Source: Cochliopodium minus
Taxonomy: Eukaryota; Discosea; Himatismenida; Cochliopodiidae
Assembly (NCBI GenBank): GCA_024220525.1
Contig: JAMYWO010000007.1
Coordinates: forward strand, 22,944 to 49,769
Length of the DNA stretch: 26,826 nt
Reading direction: 5' to 3'
In this document: piece by piece, positions 20,640-26,826 of the stretch
Position numbering within the stretch: position 1 is the stretch's first letter
How the letters are laid out: each line of letters begins with the position of its first letter
Made by a program: the position numbers and the translations under genes
Notes under the pieces: generated by a model
Told to the model about the DNA's origin: nothing
Databases searched by the model: none
The model's input: only the letters and a program-made list of their open reading frames with translations

Positions 20640-22441
20640 ATGGAGATTAATTACAATAATAACATTGATACAAAAGATAATGATGAGATTAATCTTTCCC
20701 AATTGTTTCTATATTTTACAGTTCATCATGTATCTGATAATATCATGATAAAGGAAAAGATAGTGAAATATACACAAAGATTATTCGAAAAGGATTATAT
20801 TGTTGAAATATTGGACAATAGTGAGAATCAAATATGTAGCACATATCCTCCATCAATTTATTTGATCCAATCAGAGAAGGAAAATGTCAAGGGATGTGAA
20901 ACAGAAAATAATAAATTGATAGATTCGGAGAAAATAAGGGATATATTATCTAAATCTGGTAAATTAATTCTAAAAATAGCCAAAATATTTATATATCATT
21001 TCTGTACTTCAAATTATTATTCATTAATTGATTATATGATTCTAAAATCCAAATCTTTAAAAGTGATACATAATTAATCACTCACATAAATAATTTAGTA
21101 CATTATCATCTTTATTTATTCTATAATATCTTTTTTATCAGTTCATGCAAGAGTAAAACAAAGAGCACCTATACCAGTAATTCACATAAAAAATAAATCG
21201 ATCTGTAGATCTGCAACTCTATCTCAGCCCATAGAACAATATTACAACAAAACAAAAAAGCTTATAGAGGGGATCTCTTCTGTATTCTTCGATAAACCCG
21301 AAAAAAGAAAGTCTTCTGTTTCTAATTTAAACGATATGAGATTAGAAGATGTGAAGTTGCTAGAAAACATAAATATAAATTTTATAATAGACTTAATGAT
21401 GGAGGTATAAAAAAGAATTTATTTATTTTTTATTTATTTATTTTTAATTTATCATAGAACAAGAAAAAGTTTTTAACAATGCCTTTTACAAGCTCAGAAA
21501 AGTCTGATAATTCTAATCGTTACAAAGATTTCTATCTTTATAGTTTGCCTTATCCTGGTTGCGATTTTTTTCATCAATGGAAAATGGAGAACAATAACCA
21601 CGAAATATATTATGATTGGGAAAAAGGTAACTAATTTGGTTGTTACACTTATTTGATTAGGTTTTATTTTTTATTATTTTTTAAAAGATAATAATAATGA
21701 TGCTGTATTTAATATTCCTCCTAAATTTCATGAACTAGTTGATTGGGAAGATTATAAAAAATGGAGTTTATCTTTATTGACCAAAAACTATTTAAGGCTC
21801 ATTTTGGATAACATTGAAAATGATTTATGTAAAGGTATTTTAGTTCATTGTATCACAGGTTATTTTAATAAATTACCTTTAATAAACTTTAAAAATTTTA
21901 TATTTATTGAAAATATTAGGTTGGGTAATTTAATAAAGTCAACAAGTTTAATATAAAATATTTCTAAAATTAGGATAGGTATACAAAAATTTTTTTAAAA
22001 AGATTTTACTTATTTAATGTTCCTTTTAGAACTCCTTTATTTATTTCTCTGTTAAGAATTTCTTTGTGGGCTGATCAGTAAAATTTTTTCTATATTAACC
22101 CTTTCAATTCCGTTTTATTTAAAAATAAAATTTTTTTAAAAAGGTTAATTCATGTTAACTTGGATTGTAATGAATTGCTTTTTTTAACAGTTGGATATGA
22201 TTGGCTTTTGTTCAGTCACCAACTTATGTACAGAATGAAAAAAGGAGAGGAGATAATGAGATTTTGTTTTGAGTTTTTGGATTGTATAACTGACAAGGAG
22301 TTTTCTTTGAATCCCCTAATTGATCTTTTGGAAGAAAGGAAGAAGAGGCTTCTTTCTATTAAACGAAATTTTGTTTTATTGTTTGACAAATTTATTGCCA
22401 AGAATTATTCCAATGAGATCCTTTTTAATACTTTTAAATAA
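20640..22441 (+). CDS. MTMR14/EDTP-type phosphoinositide phosphatase
   Basis: Exons: 20640-20958, 21142-21404, 21458-21626, 21688-21858, 21920-21924, 21974-21978, 22030-22077, 22144-22441; 425 residues in frame. It matches the MTMR14 (Jumpy, EDTP) branch of myotubularins: ICRSATLS; the run LENININFIIDLMMENKKKF; YSLPYPGCDFF; catalytic HCITGWDRTPLFISLL with Cys305 and Arg311 forming an intact CX5R; then ISLWADQLIH and LFLTVGYDWLLFSHQLMYRM...FCFEFL. The human protein is longer, with a C-terminal extension not present here. Expected role: removing the 3-phosphate from PI3P and PI(3,5)P2 on endomembranes, so tuning autophagy or endocytosis. Two consecutive exons of 5 nt each encode the G-W-D-R part of the active-site loop. 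The assignment is strong because the eight-exon model restores every family motif without forcing. Confidence 0.93.
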
Positions 22442-22523
22442 TATGAATAATTTTTCGCTTGTAAATAAAAAATATTAAAAAAAATAAAGATTCAAAAACT
22501 CTTTTTCAATCTGTCAATTTTGG

Positions 22524-24318
22524 ATGATTCCAAATTCTAACTCATCTATCTCTGTACATAATATTTTCATGAAGGGTATAAATTATTTTTTAAATCAATC
22601 ATGCCTTTTAATTTATATTCTAAAATTTAGAAAATGGAGATGTTTATTCATTTGGGGAAAATTTTTATGGGCAATGTGGGAATGGCAAATTAGGTGAGAA
22701 TTCAGATCTTTTAGTTCCAACAAAAATAATGAACAATCAGAAAATCAAATCGATTGTTTTGGGCATGGATTATTCATTTTATATAAAGGGTATGTTCATT
22801 TATGATATTAGATATTTTTTTTTTTATGAAAAATAAACAAAGGAAATTCCAAAACAAAATCAATTTCAATAAAATATCAAATTCTTAATTTTTGTTTAAT
22901 TTTGAATTAATTCTAGATTTTTACTTTTTGTATAATGTTTTATATTTCTTTTTAAATTGAGATTTTTATATTTTTGATAATTTCATTCATTTCAAAAAAG
23001 AAAATGGGGATTTGTTTGGATGCGGAAAAAATTGGTTTTCTCAGTTTGGAATTTTAAATCCAAATCCTTTGTTATTTAAATATCTTTGTTCTGGCGTAAA
23101 ATCAATATCTAGCATGAGAACATTCACAGTTATCCAAAAGGGTATTTTTAAATGTTTGATTTATTTTTAAATTAATGAAAATTGGTTTTTAGAGGATGGG
23201 AAGATATATGCAAGTGGAAGTTTAACCAAAAATAAAACTTTTGAGGAAATAAAGATTGAAAATGTTGTTTCTTTTTCTTGTGGAAATGGACAGTGCTTGT
23301 TTTTGAAAAGTAAACAAAATTTTGTCAATAAAAAATATTAAATACACAAAAAAAAAAAAAAATAGAAAATGGAGAAGTATGGTCTATGGGTACGAATTTT
23401 TATGGAGAATGTGGGTTAGTTCAAGAAATAACCAAAATAAAGGAGCCAACTTTGCTCTATTCCGACAAAAATACTATTTCTGTTTGCTGTGGATACCAAC
23501 ATTCCTTTATATTAACAAGTAAAAATTAAATCTTTTTTAGAAGGAATGTTTAATTTCACTTTTTTTTTTAAGGAAATGAAAATGGAAATTCAATTTTAAA
23601 GTCTTTTGGTGCTAATACTTATGGTCAATTAGGTATTGGTACTTTTAGTGATTGCCAATATGGCTTATCCACAATAGACAATTACCCAAATATTTCTTCT
23701 GTTCATTGTGGTTATGCTTTTTCTGTATTTTTGAATGGTAGTTTTTTATAAAATAAAAAAAAATAAAAAATTTTTTATCAAAATATAATTAGACAAAGGA
23801 GAAGTTTATTCTTGTGGATCTAATTTTCAAGGCCAACTTGGTTTAGGTAACAATGAACACAAAGCAACTTTCACTAATGTAGGTCTTTCTGATATTTCCT
23901 ATGTCTCTACTTCTTATTGTCATTGTGTTTATGTTAACAGTATAATTTCAATACTTTTTATCATTTAAAGATTATTTCTATTTTTTTTTTATTGAAAAAA
24001 CAAAGAGAAAAACGAAATTTTTGTTTGTGGTGATAAATTAGGAGTGGGAAACACAAATCAATCAAATATAGTTAAAAAGCTTGAATTTGATAACTTAAAA
24101 TTAATCCAAAACCATCAAATTTTCACAGTAAACTATTTTTTTTATCTTGTTTTAATTAAATTCTATTAAAAAAGGAATGGTCCAATGAGAATCACAAGTA
24201 TTTTGGAAAGTTGTTTAAAGAGAGGACATTTGCTTTTTTATCTTGTTTGAAATTTTTTCAAAACAAATTCAAAGTACCAAAACCTGTTCAACAAATAATA
24301 ATTAAAAAATTTTTTTGA
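22524..24318 (+). CDS. RCC1-repeat beta-propeller protein
   Basis: Exons: 22524-22575, 22631-22789, 23001-23141, 23193-23309, 23366-23518, 23573-23737, 23793-23939, 24006-24127, 24175-24318; 399 residues in frame. Exons 2-8 each encode one RCC1-type blade opening with ENGDVYSFGENFYGQCG or variants (ENGDLFGCGKNWFSQFG, EDGKIYASG, KNGEVWSMGTNFYGECG, then SFGANTYGQLG, KGEVYSCGSNFQGQLG, and KKNEIFVCGDKLGVG). That makes a seven-blade propeller. The last exon adds a 48-residue Lys/Phe-rich tail. Introns 1-7 are all phase 1, so each blade is a symmetric exon module. The fourth exon is short, so that blade is reduced. RCC1-like propellers serve as exchange factors or protein docking platforms; nothing here identifies a GTPase partner. 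No BTB or HECT partner domain is encoded. The gene starts 82 bp after MTMR14. Confidence 0.9.
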
Positions 24319-24359
24319 ATAGCTTTTAATTTGATTCTTTGAAATTTCTATCTGTTTTA

Positions 24360-24590
24360 GTTTTGAGAGTGAATTGTTTCATTTTAAAAGTGTTTTTTTA
24401 CACAATGTTTCGATTTTAAACGATGAATTTGATCTTTGTTCTGAATGATTGAGTCTCCTCCATCTTTATCCCATCACTGAAATCTACCAAATGAAGATCC
24501 TTTCATTCCTGTCCCTTTCTATTATTAGTAGTTTTTCTTGTTTCGATTCTTCCACTTGTACTTCTCGACAATGTGATAGTTCATCTTTTT
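24360..24590 (-). mobile_element. Old relic of the same Ty3/gypsy family
   Basis: This stretch aligns by eye, in the same orientation, with about 2330-2580 of the Ty3 element. Shared blocks include TTGTTCTGAATG, the CATCACTGA...ATCTACCA segment, AGTAGTTTTTCTT-like sequence and GATTCTTCCACTTG. It corresponds to the pol 3' linker next to the chromodomain. The copy is short, broken and clearly more diverged than the one at 2079-4539, so it is likely older. No LTR or target duplication was seen around it. It begins just after the end of the RCC1 gene. Confidence 0.7.
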
Positions 24591-25084
24591 TTTTTCCATT
24601 GAAAAAATTGTTTAATTATAAAATCTCTCTTTTGCTATAAACTCTTAAAATTTTCTTTTTAAATGAAAATTTATTGGTTTTGTATTTAATTTTCAAAATT
24701 GCTTTTAAAAATTATAATTAAAATATGTTAAGATAGAGAAAATTAGATTGAATTTGTGCGATTGAACTCAATCTGGGATTGTGTTAATTTCATTGGTAAT
24801 TTTAATTCAAATAGAAAAATATTTTAATTTATATTTATCAAAAATATAAAAAATGTATAAAAAAAATATTGGTTTGATATATAATTTATATTTTTATAAT
24901 ATCAGTGATTAGGGATGTAAGCTTTTACTGGGTAAATTTTAAAAATTTAATGATTGAAAAAATAATATGAATTTATTTTTATAAAATTTTAAATTTTAAA
25001 TTTGGATAATTGAGCTTGATACTATATCAAGATCAATTAATGAGTTTGATTAAATGCAAGCTAATAAAGTTTTATAAAAAGTTA
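24591..25084. other. AT-rich intergenic stretch with no recognised feature
   Basis: Nearly 500 bases of very AT-rich sequence with many short A- and T-runs. Neither strand holds a convincing exon, repeat or RNA gene. The lone motif tagggatgt at about 24911 also occurs (inverted) in the Ras-nuclease intergenic region, too short to mean much. Confidence 0.5.
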
Positions 25085-25760
25085 TATATTCAGATTCTGC
25101 AAGCTGCTCGGGTTGGAAGTGAGGGGCTTGGAACTCTTGATCAAGCTTAAACCCCAAGTGAAGGTTCAACATTTACTCGTGGTCAAGTAATTGGGGTTTT
25201 GTTAAAACAGCTGATGTTGTCATCATCAATCTTTGCTTGCCACTTCTTTCAATGCCATCACCATTCAACACCCCCACTTCACCATTTGAGCACATCAAAC
25301 ATGATCGCTGTCATTCCTTCACCATCTGCTTTTTTGTTTCTCCTTATCTTCGAGAGTGTCTCAGGGAATGCACCAACATCTTAATCTGTTGGATTCGATC
25401 TCAACTGATGCCACAACCCTCTAAATCAATTTGCACTCCTCAAAATTGATGCGCATCGTTTCTCGAATGTTGCTTTCCGATGCTCAAGACATTTTTTCAT
25501 CTCCGACTCTTTGGCTTGAAGATCTCACATGCCCCCAAGTATATTAGAATCAAACATCTCATGCTTTCCATTCACCATCATCTTTTTCACCACAACATAT
25601 ACCAACTGGTGCTTTCCGATTTCAACTGATCATTCAAATTCAACCATGCATGCTTTTGAAATGTGGCTTGGCTTGAATATCAAATGTGATGGGATCTTCT
25701 GTGATTGTTCCCATCACATTTGCGAACCTTCCTCAAGATACAATAGGAGAAAATCTATAA
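25085..25760. repeat. GC-richer non-coding block, possible decayed mobile element
   Basis: Composition jumps here to something like coding DNA (many C, frequent CATC and CACC), yet all frames are closed every few dozen codons. The block contains short recurring motifs (tgctttccgat near 25470 and 25611; variants of gat-ctcaactgat). It also holds an AAACCCCAA/TTGGGGTTT inverted pair at 25149-25157 and 25191-25199, and a perfect 14-bp hairpin at 25681-25722. Such an isolated island next to a Ty3 relic suggests an old insertion. The family cannot be named: no clear pol, transposase or terminal repeats are visible. A decayed host pseudogene is the alternative. Confidence 0.4.
25681..25722. repeat. 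Perfect 14-bp inverted repeat with 14-nt loop
   Basis: CAAATGTGATGGGA at 25681-25694 is followed after 14 bases by its exact reverse complement, TCCCATCACATTTG, at 25709-25722. A stem of 14 uninterrupted pairs with mixed base composition is unlikely by chance in this window. It could be a hairpin in a transcript, a transposon sub-terminal structure or a binding-site pair. It lies about 280 bases before the last gene. Confidence 0.75.
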
Positions 25761-25998
25761 TAAAAGAGAATAAATTAAATTAATTGTTGAATATAAAAAA
25801 TATTTTTTTGTTTATATTCATTAATGGTTGATATAAACTTTGTTGAAGAACTTTGATAAAAACTAATAAAAAAAAAATTGTTAATCTTTTTCTATTTTTA
25901 ATTTTGAATACACTATAAATTTAAATACAATTCGAAATTTTTCATAAATTAAAAGGAAAATTTATAGATTTAAAAATTTTATTTCTAATAAAATTAGA

Positions 25999-26826
25999 AT
26001 GGAAAATAAAGTTATTACTTCAATAAAACACAATGATGAAGGAATTGAGATTGATTGGAATGATGGATGGATATCAAATCTTGATTCTATAAGGGATTCA
26101 AAATCATTTTGCTCTGAATTGATTATATTCTATCAACAATTGGCTATCAATAATAATCATCCGAATGTTGCACTGTTCACAGAAGAAATCATTCAATGTT
26201 TTTTTAAAGATAAATTCAGTTTGAAGAAATTGGATGAGATTCAAAAAGAGATAAAGGAAAACCGTGATGAAAAGAGGGTGAGGAACAACATGAAGAACTC
26301 TATTTCTCTCAAACAGTTTTCTTTGATTGAGGCAAATTTAGCTGATGAACCTTTTCAGTTGAATTTGGGAACAAAAAGATGTTTTTATAAAGTTAAAATT
26401 GATGGTGAGGTTATTGAGAGAGAAATTAAAGATGTGGAAGGAAATGAGAGTAACGTGTTGGAAATACTCAATCAATCTTTTGAAAAGGAGAATTTACCTA
26501 TTGAAAAATCCTTTCATTTTTACAAGCTTCTATTTGGTGGGGGGGCTCTGAAAAGATCTCTAATCCAAGTTGATATCCTTAAATATTGCAAATCTGATGA
26601 TCGAAATGGGGATCAGATTTTTGAAAGTGTTATTTGTGAACCTCTATTTGAAGATTTTCGTCCAAAACCAACTGTAAACTTTATAAACAAATTTATTATT
26701 TTTTTTTTTTGAATTTATTATTTGGTCAATTAAAAAAAATTGATTTATTTTAAATTTAATCATTTAAATGAGTAAATAAAAATTTCTATTTTATTTTAGG
26801 TGCGACCAAAAAAACCAGTAAGGAGA
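25999..26826 (+). CDS. Unrecognised protein gene, partial at right edge
   Basis: Exon 1 runs 25999-26673 (225 codons). A donor gtaaac follows, then an intron to 26799 and an exon from 26800 to the window end encoding VRPKKPVRR. The start is the first ATG after a very AT-rich leader containing stops. I do not recognise the family. Visible features: an N-terminal segment with GIEIDWNDGWISNLDSIRD, a charged helical stretch rich in Glu/Lys around residues 75-100, a beta-like segment (RCFYKVKIDGEVIEREIKDV), a Gly run (LLFGGGALKRS), and a basic Pro-rich region at the exon junction (FRPKPT then VRPKKPVRR), a possible SH3-binding site. No membrane segment or signal peptide is seen. The protein is likely cytoplasmic; function unknown. 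Confidence 0.75.

Noticed and set aside
25199-25783. Short plus-strand frames in the GC-richer block
   Set aside because: They overlap in different frames, are closed quickly, have no domain signal and no splice model linking them.
1-26826. tRNA, rRNA or CRISPR arrays
   Set aside because: No cloverleaf with a recognisable T-loop, no rRNA-like GC block and no regularly spaced repeats were seen on either strand.

Overview
The window is nuclear DNA from an AT-rich, intron-dense unicellular eukaryote. Introns are GT-AG, mostly 50-150 nt and full of T- and A-runs. Stops are TGA, TAA and TAG, so the standard code fits. Gene content (CRIB/PAK kinase, Ras, SH3-DH-PH RhoGEF, MTMR14-type lipid phosphatase, RCC1 protein, VIT/vWFA protein) suggests an amoeboid protist, such as an amoebozoan or heterolobosean. 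The sequence alone does not settle the lineage. All splice models were assembled by eye from reading-frame continuity, splice sites and family alignment.

Layout. 1-310 (-): two probable exons of an unrecognised gene leaving the left edge. About 465-1715 (-): fossil of a Polinton-like virus capsid gene. 1822-4539 (-): 3' part of a Ty3/gypsy LTR retrotransposon (broken pol, polypurine tract, 250-bp LTR), cut off at a single N at 4540. Immediately right of the N is a gene missing its 5' exons. It encodes VIT/vWFA, PH, CRIB, zinc-ribbon and PAK-type kinase domains in one protein (4545-8536). 8643-14135: an 18-exon gene for a 1305-residue protein with signal peptide, ectodomain, about seven membrane spans, a STAND/AAA_16-type NTPase and a TPR-like tail. 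14246-15517: Ras-like GTPase. 15956-17812: S1/P1 zinc nuclease. 17957-20250 (-): SH3-DH-PH RhoGEF. 20640-22441: MTMR14/EDTP phosphoinositide phosphatase. 22524-24318: seven-blade RCC1 protein. 24360-24590: older relic of the same Ty3 family. 25085-25760: GC-richer non-coding block with a perfect hairpin. 25999 to the right edge: an unrecognised gene.

The most notable items are the two multi-domain fusions (vWFA-PAK and 7TM-STAND-TPR). The next is the repeated use of tiny exons: 5+5 nt in MTMR14, 6+10 nt in Ras, and 9 and 14 nt in the nuclease. In MTMR14 these cut through the catalytic loop. Five neighbouring genes belong to small-GTPase, phosphoinositide or receptor signalling, but co-regulation is only a hypothesis because gene order in such genomes rarely implies shared function. 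No tRNA, rRNA or CRISPR array was seen.
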